A stretch of DNA of 64,000 nucleotides from Toxonevra muliebris. Taxonomy: Eukaryota > Arthropoda > Insecta > Diptera > Pallopteridae. The translations under genes were made by a program, and so were the position numbers. The notes below the pieces were generated by a model. The model searched no databases. It saw only the letters and a program-made list of their open reading frames with translations, and was not told the origin of the DNA. The DNA lies in NCBI GenBank assembly GCA_963691655.1, contig OY829326.1, positions 16,356,878 through 16,420,877 on the forward strand, given 5' to 3'. Position 1 is the first letter of the stretch; every line of letters begins with the position of its first letter. Shown one piece after another: positions 1-49,756 of the stretch.

Positions 1-1758
1 GAAAAAGGGAAATTAGATTTCACTGTACAAAGAAAATGAAAATCCAAAAATGCCTTTAAATAATAAAAAAAAATATATATATATATATATAAAAAATACA
101 TTCAACAATAAAAAAAAGAGACAGAAAATACTATTTATTTATTGTATACACAGGTGGTAGAGGAAGGACTTATTTAAAAAGAAAAAAAAATATTTGCGAG
201 TGGTTTCAAAATAATTTATATACTTTTTTTTTTGGTATTTGCATTTGTATTTGTTGTTGTTTTGGTTATTTTAAAAATACTTACTATTTGTTTTATTTGT
301 AATTTTGGCTTTTTGATAATTGTTAAAAATTTCGTTGTGGCCATCAGCTCAAAACGTCGCGGAAAGACAAAGCACAAACAATGAAGAAAAATTTTTATTT
401 GTTGTAATTATATAATTTATTATTAATTAATAAACTATCATCAAATTGGGTTTTTTACATATTCATATATAATTTCTAATCTCATGCTAAGAAATATGCA
501 CTAACACAATTTCCTAATTATTACTTCAATAATCTAATTTACAGCATTCATTTTCAACGCTAATGCATATTCAAATGCGCCAATAAATATTTTGTTAATT
601 CTGTTTCATAAGTGTTCCATAGGGATTAAGCTTTTACAATTTTATTCCACGCCAAAATATTAACTTTATTTATTATTTTTTGTTCCTTTTATTAGTCACA
701 ATTGAATGTCCACACCTATTTAGCAACAATGTTAGTCAAAATGAACAAAAAAAATAAAAAATGTTTGCCACGCCAAAGTTGTAGTTAGCACGTTATTTGC
801 TTCTTTTTGCTGTTCAAGCAAATATATTTTTGTAGGTAATCGTTATTTTCTAAGACGAATCTAAACAAGTTATGGCATGCATTCAATATATGAGCTAATA
901 TGTTTAATGCATTAAAAACTAAGCCATGGATTGATTCAAAACCTTCAGTTTTATGTATTCTATTTTAATTTGTAAAATATAATCAGTTATTTACTTTGAA
1001 ACTTTGGGCAAATGTTAACTTTATCTAAATACTTTATAACGTATAGGTTTTTAATATGAAATTGTTGATTTTTGAAGCTTTCTTTTGATCTGTGATGCTT
1101 TGTAAATTAAATTCGTATTTTCGATTCGATTTGTGTTTTTGTTTTTCTATGCCTAAGCTAATTTTTAATCACTGCTTTTCGAAAATAAAAAATCGCATAG
1201 CTGATATTCGTTTGAAATGTTTGATATATTTTGAAACTACAGTTTTATGGTAACTAAATTATTCTTTTGTAAAATTTTTATCTTATTTGACTTAAAGACA
1301 ATAATTGAAAAATATCGATACTATACTTAAATCGGGTATCGAAAAAAAAGTACCATCTGTCATCTGCAGGGAAAGTAAAAATACCCATGAGGAAATTTTC
1401 TATATATGTAATTAGCATTGATATTCAAATTTTGTAGGTCTTTTAGTTTCTTTCTTTTTTATAGCAAACAAAGACAGAAACTATAAAATTTAAATTTAAA
1501 AATCAAAGATAACTACGGATAACAAATTTGTTGGTGCATATTTCTGTCTTCCCTGCATATGATATAAAATCTTTCTAAAAACATATAAAAATACACAAAC
1601 GTATTTGGTGTTCTTACAGCTTATTATAAATCATATCATGCTATCTCGCTTATTCCTATGTTAGTAGTAATTTGAAGAAAGAGCACAATAATAATATCAC
1701 CAAGGTTTTAGTAATTTTATTAAAATGACATTAGGGGGATTCTCTATGTATAAAATTG

Positions 1759-1790
1759 TGCACAACATATGCCGTTGCATATGTTGTGCA
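1759..1790. repeat. perfect 14-bp palindrome
   Basis: TGCACAACATATGC at 1759-1772 is followed by CGTT and then its exact reverse complement at 1777-1790. It lies four bases from one arm of a second inverted repeat. Confidence 0.9.
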
Positions 1791-1793
1791 TAG

Positions 1794-1934
1794 AGGTGCA
1801 AAAATAATTGCAAAAAACAATTCATTCACGATATGGTGCAAATGGTCTTCCATCATTGCAAATGTAAAATATTTCTGCTATCACAACACTTTGCACGAAT
1901 TGCAAAGTTCTGTAATTTTATTATTTTTGCACCT
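1794..1934. repeat. 141-bp unit with 14-bp inverted ends
   Basis: AGGTGCAAAAATAA at 1794-1807 is the exact reverse complement of 1921-1934. The interior also contains several TTGCA/TGCAA words. No target duplication could be recognised, so it may be a short MITE or a chance fold-back. Confidence 0.5.
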
Positions 1935-3615
1935 AAGATGCGTTTCGAAATTGGTTAATAAAAATATACATTTTACTTTGAACTTAGATGGTCCAGATAG
2001 ATATTGTGGAGGCAGTATTTGTGGTAAGAACTTGAGATTTTATCTTTGGCGAATTCGATGGATTAAAGATTAATTTCCAAACTAAATAATTACGTTGAGA
2101 AGTACTGTACAGTGTTGCGTTTTCATTGCTTTTTTTTCGATACGAATACAATGCACTGATAAATATGAGTGAAAGAATCGAGCAAATACTCATATGATCA
2201 AAAGATACTTCTTTCGTTTTCCTAATTATCTTCAAGTAAATACATCAAAATTTTTTTTTTCAGTGAAGAATAATCGCTTTGTAAAATATACTGGGTAGAA
2301 AAATTCTTGAATGCAGAATTTTCATTTCCATGAAGTAGTACAAAATTGTTTGTAGAAAGGAATCCTGAATTGTTCCAAGTGAAAAATGTAAAAATTTCCA
2401 AGATGAAGTCTGCAAATCGATTACTGTTTCCATATACAAGCGCTAGAATTAACTCTCCCAGAGATTCTATTCTCATATGAAGACAACAGTTTAAAAATTT
2501 GCCAAAAATCAATTTTATATTGTATTTAAGTTGTAAGCTTTTCAATTCGAATTTCATGCTTTTTCTGATAATGAAAAAACTGCACATAGAAAATATAGAA
2601 AACTGGAACTTAGATTTTATTTATTATTTTTTGGTATGGGAACTTAAATGGGCTTGAAATCAAATTTTCCCATGAGTCTAATGGGAACCTCTAACTTTAT
2701 GACCTTCTATTTCTTACCAACCACTTTTTATTCTATTTCAATGTTGGGGAGAATATTGCCTCAGTTATTGTTGGCACATTTTGGGCTTACTGTTATTACT
2801 AATACCCATATCTTTTTCCGTCTGCAACTTTTCTTTTCTCTATAAGCAAATTACTTTATCAAAAATTTTTGTATCATTTCATAGTGATTAAAAATCGTGC
2901 CCCCAATTAATAAGGCCGTCTGTTGTACGGTCTTTGGCAATTTAAAGTGGAGTTAAAAATATGAAAGTAATATTCATTTCACCACTTTAAAAACACAGTG
3001 ACTAGTTTACTGCAGCCTAGTAAAAATACAGGGACATGCTATTACTACACACACACTCATGGAAATAAGTATACTTCCCGTCACAAAGTGCGATTTATTT
3101 CTAAGGTTTTTATTTATTTATGCAATTACGTAGTTTTATTCGATAAATACGAAAATAATGGAAATAACCCTATTACTTAAATACATTAAATTCAAAACTT
3201 AAAAAAAGCTTCATAGGAAACAATTATACTTTCATTTTAACTACTTTAGTAAGTTTCAGAAATGGACTATCTAAGTATATAGTAAAACGTGTCACCACCC
3301 TAATTCCTTATATTTTCTTCCATTCGCTTTTTTTTATTTCTGTTCGTAATAAATTAAAACTAGAAATATGGTGGCCACTTGAATAAATCTGGTTAGAAAA
3401 AACACTTCAAAGATTTTTCATGGAGTTCAAGTCCAGGTTAGAAACGGGTTGCTTCATTATTTAAAAATTTTTCTCCTTGAAACATTCAGTTGCGACTCCT
3501 GCTTGGTAGATCAAAGTACTGTTTTATTGAATATTATATTGTTAGGTTAATTTTAATACGATAATTGAAAAGGATCTCTTCCAAAAGATGTTGCTGGTCA
3601 TGGGAGTTCATTTTA

Positions 3616-4357
3616 AGGAGTGAGATTGAAAAAATCTTAACACACGTTTTTTTGATCTAGTTATCTTTGAAAAATATGTCAGTTGTTATTTTTAATGACA
3701 AACATGTTGATTTATTGTGAGTTTGATCAAAATGAGTGAAGAAAAAGAAGTACGTCTTAAAATTATTGAAAAATTTTCAAAAAAATCCAAATTGGCCCTA
3801 CAAAAAATTGGCCAAAGAATTGAAGGTCTGCCGTCAAACTGTTTCCAATGTTATTAAACAGTTTCAGGAGAATTTGACCATCGATAGGAAACCTGGTTCG
3901 GGAAGAAAATAAGGACCACATGATATTGGGGAAGCCAAGATCTCCAAACACATCTGGTAGAAAAGCTGCTCGGTTAGCCCAGTGCTCTGACTATTTGGTG
4001 CGAAAAGTTAAAGCCAATGCAGGTTTGAAAACATACAAAGTCCAGAAAGTTCCAGACAGGAATGCTGCAAAAAATTTAGACACCAAAAATAGGGCTCGGA
4101 AATTAAAATCGAATTTCATACAAAAATTTGGCATTCATGTTATATAATGGACGACGAAACGTATGTACTGGCAGATTTTACGCGGCTTCCAGGTCAAAAC
4201 TTTTATGTTGCTGATGCTCGAGGAAAGGTCAAAGAACAATTTAGAATCCAAAAGCATACAAAATTTCCTAAAAATTTTTTGTAGAGATATTGGGCTCTTG
4301 TGAAAAGAAACTTAAAGAGCACAAAAAAAGTGTTAAGATTTTTTCGATCTCACTGCT
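3616..4357 (+). mobile_element. mariner-family element, internally deleted
   Basis: The 28-bp terminal inverted repeats at 3616-3643 and 4330-4357 match at 26 of 28 positions (core AAAAAATCTTAACAC). TA dinucleotides at 3614-3615 and 4358-4359 are the expected mariner target duplication. At 742 bp it is about half the usual 1.3 kb length. Inside is a decayed plus-strand transposase; sequence between the first catalytic-Asp region and the C-terminus is deleted. Confidence 0.9.
3732..4329 (+). pseudogene. mariner transposase relic
   Basis: The ATG at 3732 opens MSEEKEVRLKIIEKF, followed after a frame break by helix-turn-helix-like KVCRQTVSNVIKQF and DRKPGSGRK, then stop codons. MDDETYVLADF at about 4147-4179 looks like the first catalytic-Asp segment. 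The frame then jumps directly to RYWALVKRNLK, the usual C-terminal segment, so the intervening catalytic residues are gone. It is non-functional. Confidence 0.85.
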
Positions 4358-5958
4358 TATTTTTGACGAAAGATGTTAATATTTTGTTTGAGAAACAAAT
4401 TGAACTCACATCATCAGACTATAGTCTCAGTAATTTCTGATTAATTCTTTTTTAGATATATAGTACCAGAAAAGGTTATAACAGTCGGGAATATCTAATG
4501 TGAACGTTTTTCGTTGTCAAAAATAACCGTTTCGTATTGCAAATTCAAAATAGTGTTTAGCGGAAGCAAACCCTTATTGTAAAATGTTTGCAACTATGCA
4601 AAATGTTTCCGGTATGTCTTATGAAAATATCCAAAACCAAATAACTTTGAAGTTCAGATATAATAAGTTTTTTGAAGCCTGACAATCTCCAGTTTTTTAA
4701 GTGTATTCATGATTAGAGGCTTACCACGCCTACATGTGATATGCAAATACTTCATGCAATTTCGCAATTAGACTTTCCCACTTTTTATGAAGCATTATTT
4801 TTCCAATTTCTTCCGCCAAAAATGGGTTACCATGACCCATGACAATGACTTAGAAATAAAATTTTGCAAATGACTTGTGGCTGAATGTTGTTCATTGTCT
4901 ACTATGCATTTTTTGTAAAGTTTTGTTAAAGTAAAGCTTTTAAATATCACGGTTGCGCAGCGTTTGGAAGTATAACTATTTCCTTCTGGTTACACATTTA
5001 AATTAAAATTAAATCGAGACAAGAACATTAAGAAATGAAATTTTTTTGCATTAATACGTCGCAGCTTAAGATATATACAAAGCAATTAGCAAAACCTTTA
5101 ATTTGTGGTAATAGTGAATTTCCACTGAATATTTTTTAAATGAAGTATATTTACTTCCATGCTTCTGATTTCAAGAAAATATTTAATCTATTACTTTTAC
5201 TCAGGTAAAAATAGCCTGCTTCTTCCTATATTCTGCTCCAAGAGAATCATAAAAAGTTCTTAAATCCTACAGTTGAAATACCAAATAAATTTCTATAGTG
5301 GCATTAACTGTGATACTTCAAAATATTAGTGAATAGCCTGTTACTTTCTATAATTTATTTGTTTTTCATTTATGTGCGGCATTATTTTTATTTTGACATT
5401 ATCATTAGATTTTAAAATAAAATGCCTATGCCTAAACAAACAATGGCTGGCTGGTTCAAATGACTAGTTTACGTCATTTGGACAAATATACTTTTGATTT
5501 TTTTGAGATAAACACGAGTAACATGTTAGTAAAATGATACACAAAAAAATGCACGCTAACATGTATGTATGTATATATGTATAAACTAACTAAATATGAG
5601 TCAAATAAAATGCGTATCTATTCTATGTATGACTACTACATAAACACTAGGAAGAAAAGTAAGCTCTAAAGAAGAATGTATACGCTTTCGAGACAACTTC
5701 AAATTGAACAAGATTTCTTCGTTTCTAAGACAAATGCGAGGACGGCGACAGACAAAAATACACAACTAATCTAACAATACGCGATTTAAAAAATGTTTTA
5801 ACAAAAATATATGCACGTAAAAATAGAATATAATAATACGAGTAATTTTTTTTTTTTGAAGAGTATGTATACAATACAACAAAAACAAAGTATGTGAAAA
5901 ACGCGCAATATGAATCAGAAGAGATAGTATAGGAAAAGAAGAGAAACGCATTACTCAC

Positions 5959-43007
<37,049 letters not shown>

Positions 43008-43900
43008 TTTGATTTGCTATTTTGTTATTTCCTTTTTACTTTTGACTTTTTTACTTTCCTTATTTTTGTTGTATTTTTATTTTATTCTTTTACACACTTT
43101 TTCTATAGTTTCGTTGCTTCTGCTTTACTATTCGTTCTCCATTCGTCGTCGTCGTTCTTCGTTCATTCGTTCTTTCTTTCTTTGTTGGTTTTAGCACACT
43201 ATTGTTAGAAAGAAAAACGAAATAATTTTTTATTTTTGGAATTCTTATTTTTAAATGAAATACAACTTTTTTCATTTATTAACAACTGCTAACGTAAATA
43301 TTTGCACTTTTATTTTTTGGAATTATATGAAAAATTTGCAAAGCACGAATCAAAAATTAAAAAAGAAAGAAAATAGTTTCTTTTTACACTGAGCTGCTTC
43401 TGTTTTGCTTTGCCTCTCTTCGGGGAGCGGCAATAAAAATTATGATTCTTAATTGCAGCACTATTTCTAAATGAAATTTTTCACCAAATTATTTTCTTTT
43501 TCAAATTAGAAGAAAATTTCCAATTGGTGTAAATATTTAACTGCAGAATATTTTGTGGCAGTTTTCTACACGGCGCGGCGCAGCGGTGGTAGCAGCAGGT
43601 ATATATGTATATGTGAGGTGGTAGATAACTAAAAATTACCAAAGAAAAAAACTGATTTTTTTTCTTTTATAACTTTCTGCATCGATTTACACTGAATTTG
43701 CGCACAATTCCCACTAAATTACACTTTTAATACTTCAAATACCCACTAATTTACAGACTTGGTACACTTTTAGACAAGTTCCGGTTTGTGAGTTTCTCAT
43801 AGAAGAGAAAAAAAGATGATTTAAAAGATTTTGTATCGTAATTCCACGCCCGACTTTTTTCTGCGTTCTCCTTTCACATGACGGCGGCGACGAACGAATG
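43008..43900 (-). other. msn: msn 5' UTR and probable promoter region
   Basis: Read on the minus strand, the sequence upstream of the start codon is rich in A, AAC, GAA and CAA, as fly 5' UTRs are, with no upstream ATG near the start. It includes runs such as AAAGAAAGAAAGAACGAATG and GAACGACGACGACGAATGG. TCAGTG, an insect initiator match, occurs on the minus strand near 43690. The right boundary and any 5' UTR introns are guesses. Confidence 0.55.
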
Positions 43901-46900
43901 AAAAAATTAACCAAAAGTTGCCTGAAAATTATGATGATTACTGGAAGCTGGAACTAATGGAATGGAATAAAGTGGAAAAAGTACTGCAAAAATTAAAAAA
44001 TACTTTTTTTGACTCAATTTCGCGCAGGGATGATATTTGGGATTAAAGTCAGAGTTCAAAAGAAAGTTTGTAGAAAATGTACTCGTTAATACAAAATGTA
44101 TTGGTTAACAAGAATAATAAATGTATACAAGTTAACACGAATAATAAATGTAAACAAGTTTTGAAAGTGTGCAATAAAGAGTTTAATTCCGCAACACAAA
44201 TGTTTAGTTTTCTAACACATTGTTTGTTGTTTTGATTTTCCTTTGAATGAACTTTTAGTTTTGTAGTTAATAATACTTTATTCGGCAACACTGATTAAAA
44301 ATATAAGGGTTGTATAAATTCGACTTATAAAGTTTACAATACTATAATGATGATAATGTGCTCATTTTGTATCGAAGTGCATATTTAAGGTAAGTACATT
44401 TTATCAGTTTTTAAAATTTCTGAACTTTTTTACAATTATGCATTTTTGTTCTATTAATACTTATCCAATAATTCGTTCCCAAGATATTCCTTAGCAAGAC
44501 CTTAAGCCGGTTTTTGTTTTTAATTTAGAATGGCCCAAAATTGCAAAAAATCTATAAAACAAGCGGAAGACCAAAAAATAGATCTCCAAAGCTGATAACC
44601 AGGTTAATATATTTGCTGGATTTGATCCCTTCAATCATTCAATAGTATTTTTGGTGCATATCATTTATCGTATATATGTTGTACCATCCTAATCTGCACG
44701 TTGAAAACTAAAAAGTACCAATCTATTGATACTTAGTAGGATAGATAGAAAAATTATTTAACTCCAACACAAAGTGGATTTAGAAACAAAAGATCTTGTG
44801 TCGATAACATTTCACACTACAAGCAGCTCTACAGCTACGCCCTCGCTATAAAGGAAATTCAGCTTTCGGACTGTTTATTGATTTTGAAAGAGCTTTCGAT
44901 TCTATTGTTCATACTCTACTCTATCAAAAACTATATTCCCAAGTTGTAAGCCCTCGTTTCATCAAATTACCGACATCCATTTATGACCGTGCATCTTTCG
45001 TCATTAGACTTGTTAACGGCGACTCAGACCCAATTTCTGTTACCGAAGGTGCTCTCCAAGGCGAAGTTCTAAGCCCTCCCTTGTTTATCCTCTTTATTTC
45101 TGATTTTGAAAAAAACTAAGAAATGCAAACATCGAAGGTCTCAACATTAATGGTCTAAACGACATTCTTATGCTCCTATTTGCGGACGATGCAGTGGTAT
45201 TTCTACGTCAAATCCTTGTAGCTCTTGAAAAATATTGCGATAAAAATAAACTGGTTGTCAACACAGATAAAACTCAGATTCATTTCACTTTAGAAGAGGA
45301 GGAAGGGCTTCTTCTGAGGATTTCTTTTATAAAAGCCAATTAATCTCTACAGTGAAAACATACCCCTACTTAGGCGTAACTATTTCAATTCCTTGCTTGG
45401 CAAATGTGCAATGGAATCTGCTTTAAAGAAGGGAAAAATGGCATTGGGTTTGGTTCTACAAACAATTAGCAAATTCAAATCAGACTCTTGGGAAGGCAGA
45501 GTAAAATTATTTGACAGTACAATTCAACTCTTTTATACTCAGCTGAAGTATGGGGTTTGAGGTATTGCGAACAGCTTGAGATTATACAATAAAATTATTT
45601 TAAGCGCTTACTCGCTCTACCAAAATCCACACCAAATGCTTCATTTAGATTGTGGCTGGGTATTTTTAAACAAACACTAATCTTTATAGTCCATGTCCTT
45701 CAATCAAGTCAATGGAACAAAGCCGCTCATCTGCATATTAATAATAATGAAAACATTGAATTGAATTGGGTCTCCCAGTTCAATAAATTTCTTCAACTAA
45801 TTAATATAACACATCTGTGGTATTCTTTAGATGCTGAAACTTGGATTGCGAATCGAATATTAGCTCTTAAGCGTCTTCAACGCCATCTGAAATTTCAAGA
45901 TATTTTAAGCGCCTCTAACTCAAACATTATGAATTGCAGAATACTTAGGTCACTAGAAGATAAAACCGCACGCTATATATTTTACCGAAAGCAGTTCCAT
46001 ATGGCAAAAGTACATAACTAGATTTTGTATCAAAGAACAAATTTATCGCCTTGAAACAGATAACATATGTTCACTGTGCAATTTGCATAAAAAGGAAACG
46101 CTTGAGCACTTTATATTTGAGTGTCCTATCTATTCAGCAGTTCGTAACCACCATTTGGAGCATTGGCTTAGCACCTTTGGCGAAAACGAGGCACAAATCT
46201 TAGGTTGTACAGATCCACAAACAATTAAATAGTTATATTTCCTTATAATGAGTAATTTAAGGCTTAGATCGTTCCTCATAAATGAGTAAAAACAAGAACT
46301 GTAACTTATGTTAATATCATTATTTCTTTTATTCTATGTAATCTTTCTTCTTAGATATAAGATAAATTTGCAAAGAAACTAAACCTCCTTCTGCTGCAAC
46401 TCATAGTTTAGAAGCAGAAGAAAAATAAAATTTGAATCGAATTGAATTGAATATACACTTATATATTAAATTTTAATACGGAGATCTCTTCATAAATATT
46501 ATTTTGCTCTATCCTAAGGAAAAAATGTTCTTAAAATGAATATTTAAAAGAAAACGCCAAACCATACTTCTAAATAAGCCAATAATTGACTTAAGCTTGC
46601 TCTGTTTGCCGAACTAGTCAATGAACATAAAATCAATATAGAGTCTTGGATAGAGTTAAAGCAAATAATTTCAAAATAGCTTTTGCCAAATAAAGAACAA
46701 TTAAAGGCTTTGAACCAGAAAATTGGGTATGAGGTACCAACCAACAGCTAATTTCTAGTGTGCCAAGAAGTGATAGAAATGGGTTAAGATTTGTGGGTAC
46801 CTAAAAATGTGATGATGTGTTGAAAAAAAAAAATATCATTAAAACAAATGAATCTATTTTCGGACATATATGCACCATGTGCGTTAAGAGTGGTATTTAT

Positions 46901-47990
46901 TACAGTTTATTTCAAATTTTAGTTTATAAGAAATTTTTTTAAAACTAAATACAAGAAATACGGTGAATTCAAAAATATAAAAATTTTAGATTCTGCAGCT
47001 ATTTTAAAAACTGCGAACAAAATTTAAATTAAAATTTTTAGACTATAATGAGTGATATCATACAAAAATGAAAACAAAGGGCGATCAAAATAACTCAAAA
47101 CATTGCGAAATCAATTTGGTACATATATGTTCCTTGCTCATGAAAGGCTTAAACTCGATTTTTGTTATTTTCCACAAGCAATTTATTATTTCAAAAATAT
47201 AATCTTCTCAGTGTTCATTCATAGAAAAGATGTAAAAATTATTAGTTTGTTGATGAGATTGCATATATTAACCCAGATTGGCATATGACCCATATTCAGT
47301 ACACTTCAGAAAGTTTTGATTTGGATTGAATACATTTCCTTTAATCAAAATCATACATTTTCTATATATGAAGAAAAATGCATTCCTGTGTTGCTTCAAA
47401 AAGGTTTGTGTATTAAATGTATATGTAGAGAGGCGGATATGATTGACAGTTTGAGTATAGTGTGACTCCTCCACATTAGCTAGGTTGAAAAGCACTGTGA
47501 AGTGTTATGGTGAATGAGTCGCACACGTAAATTCTCTTTTTGACAGTTATGAATTTTTGAAAAAGCAGCACTAGTCAAATTTTGTATTTACCAGCTAAAT
47601 GTATGAAAAACTATGCATATGCGTTGTAATCAATCCGGGGAAAAAACATTAATTAATTTCCACTCAAATACAATGTTCTAGTAATATAAAACAGCAATAA
47701 CTATTCCAAACCAACCAAATCACTGTAGTCATATAATCATCCAAACATCGCTCCAGTGGCCAAAGAATCGAAGACTCGATCCAAATTCTGATTCAAGCCG
47801 GCTGCTCTGCATGTTAATTGGCAAAAAATCGAATACGCAAGCAACACTTGTGCTCAACTGACGTTATCTTTTGAGTCTCTCTTTATTTAATTTTTATTTT
47901 GATTTTTTATGATCGTCGTTGTGCACAAAATTTAAAATCAAAGCAGAGAAGAACCAATTGTGAAAACGTTGGCAAAAGTTTTTCGCTTTT
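43901..47990. other. intergenic stretch between msn and a divergent leader
   Basis: AT-rich DNA containing the non-LTR retrotransposon relic at about 44755-46452. The rest (43.9-44.7 kb and 46.5-48.0 kb) shows no coding or structured feature I can support. Confidence 0.65.
44755..46452 (+). mobile_element. 5'-truncated, decayed non-LTR retrotransposon
   Basis: The plus-strand reverse transcriptase relic has, in order, LTPTQSGFRNKRS, FGLFIDFERAFDSIV, GALQGEVLSPPLFILF, and the catalytic box FADDAVVF (FADD at 45179-45190), then KLVVNTDKTQ. Several frameshifts and stops separate these blocks. A further 123-codon open stretch at 45650-46021 continues the C-terminal part. The 3' end is a short GAATCGAATTGAATTGAAT tail, as in non-LTR elements with simple-repeat tails. 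The 5' half (endonuclease, ORF1) is absent. I do not assign the clade. Confidence 0.88.
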
Positions 47991-49756
47991 TCAAAATTTA
48001 ATTCAGTTCTGAGTTGTTTTCCGTGGCATACAAACGTGTGTTGTTAACTTTTACGGCGGACGTGAGTCGCTCTTTTTTTTGGTTCATATTCAACGATTAG
48101 AAAAACAAAAAGCTTGTTTTTTGTTGTTGTATTTTTTGTAAAACAACAGCAGCAACAACAATAACAACAAAAACAAACCATTTTTAATCAAACAACAGAG
48201 ATAGAGAATTAAATTGTAAGCACCCGACAAAAGAGAATAGTGAAGGAGAGCGCAACGCGCAATTTATAGAATTTATTTTCTTTTTTATTTTGTATACGTA
48301 CATACATTGGACGTCGTATATTTAAAACCAGTTTGAACACAAGCACAACAGCAACAACAACAAACGAGCGTTCGAGTCGACGTAGTCGTAGCTAACCGTG
48401 TGTGCTCGCCACACTAAAGTGAAATAAAGTCAAAGTCGCAGTCACAGTCAGCAAAATACGGCAAACGAAGAAAGAAGCAACTAAATATTTTGCAGCCAAT
48501 ATTTAACATCGTCGCGCATACAGCAGCAACAACGAATTTTCTTTTATTTTTGTTCAATTCAAAATACCATATTTGTTGCACATTTTATAAGCACGCAGCA
48601 TACAGCAACAAACCCAACGAGGGAAATTCAGTTTCTCTTATTGTGTACGAAGAAGAAAACGTTTCCATACGATCTCTTGCGCGCTGCTTCCTCCACTCAT
48701 TGAACGCTCTGCACACAGCTACTGCTGCTGTTCCTGATCCCCACTGTTGCCGGCGCTAGCAGCAACTCAACTCGATTTGCGCCGCCGTTGTAAACTCAGT
48801 GTTTTAAACACGACCGACGGTGAAATTTTCCAATTGCCATTTTAAGCAGAAAATTAATTTCGAGTTACGCGATTGTGGTAAAAAAGAAAAAAATTAAGTT
48901 TTCAATTCCATTTCAATTGTGAATTACATTTGTGTGTGTTTGAGTTGGAGTGCTACAGTGTTAAACTGTGCTTTGGAATTTTTTAAAGTTATCAAAAGTA
49001 ATAAAAATTATAATTTATTTGCAAGTTATTTTTTTAAAAAAAAGAAAAAGTTCTTGAAACAAGTTAAGTGCTAAAGCAAACGTAAGCACATCTTCACCAT
49101 CAGCTCAGCTATCAACAGTTAGCCAGCAAAATCATTGGTAGCAGCATCGTAAGCAAAACGAAACCAAACGACTAAAAATACGTAAAAAGTCTACCAAAAA
49201 GTGAATTGTTGAGAAAACCAAAAAATAAGATAAAATAAAAAATGAATAAATAAAAATAATAGTATATAAAGAATCTTGTTTTTCGGGTCGGTCGAATTCG
49301 AATTCTTTTCACCGATTTCTTCTTTTTCTTCTTATTGTTGTTGCTCTTATTCTACTCTACCATCCATATCTTTCCGGTTATTCTGCGACGACGACAGTGA
49401 TATCGCTGTGTCGGCAGCGAGCGCCAAGACGAAAGAAACAAAAATAATAACGTTCAAATCAAATATACCTACATAAAAAGAAAGAAGAAACACAATAAGA
49501 AGAAGAAGAGGCAGCAGAAGCTGCGTCGCATGTCTCCTCCTCTCTTTTAAACTTGACCTTTTCTGGAGTTTTAATTCTTTTTTCTTCTACATATTTTGGA
49601 ATTCAGAAACATTTCTAAAACACAAAACACCACAAAAAACGAAGCACAAAAAAACAAAAACAAGATCAAGAAATTTAGGAATTTTCCTTTTTTGTTGTTG
49701 TTGGGATTAAATCAAAACATTCACGCTGGATTTGGGATACTACGAGGCTGTTAAAG
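47990..49756 (+). other. probable 5' UTR exon(s) of a divergent plus-strand gene
   Basis: The plus strand switches to A/CAA/CAG-rich sequence typical of long fly leaders, without an extended coding frame. An insect initiator match TCAGTT occurs at 48003-48008 and TCAGTG at 48796-48801. The stretch ends at 49756 with GTTAAAG|GTAAATT, a good donor. The gene's coding exons are not recognised in the window, so it may start with a very long intron. Part of the region could instead be an upstream msn promoter. Confidence 0.45.

Larger units (their letters stand above)
1..5958 (-). other. partial last visible msn intron (at least 5958 bp)
   Basis: No coding exon or splice-flanked conserved peptide is recognisable. 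The frames here are short, AT-driven and unlike CNH sequence. Contents are a palindrome and small inverted-repeat unit at 1759-1934, a mariner derivative at 3616-4357, AT-rich single-copy-looking DNA, and short ATGT/TATA repeats around 5560-5580. Confidence 0.8.
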
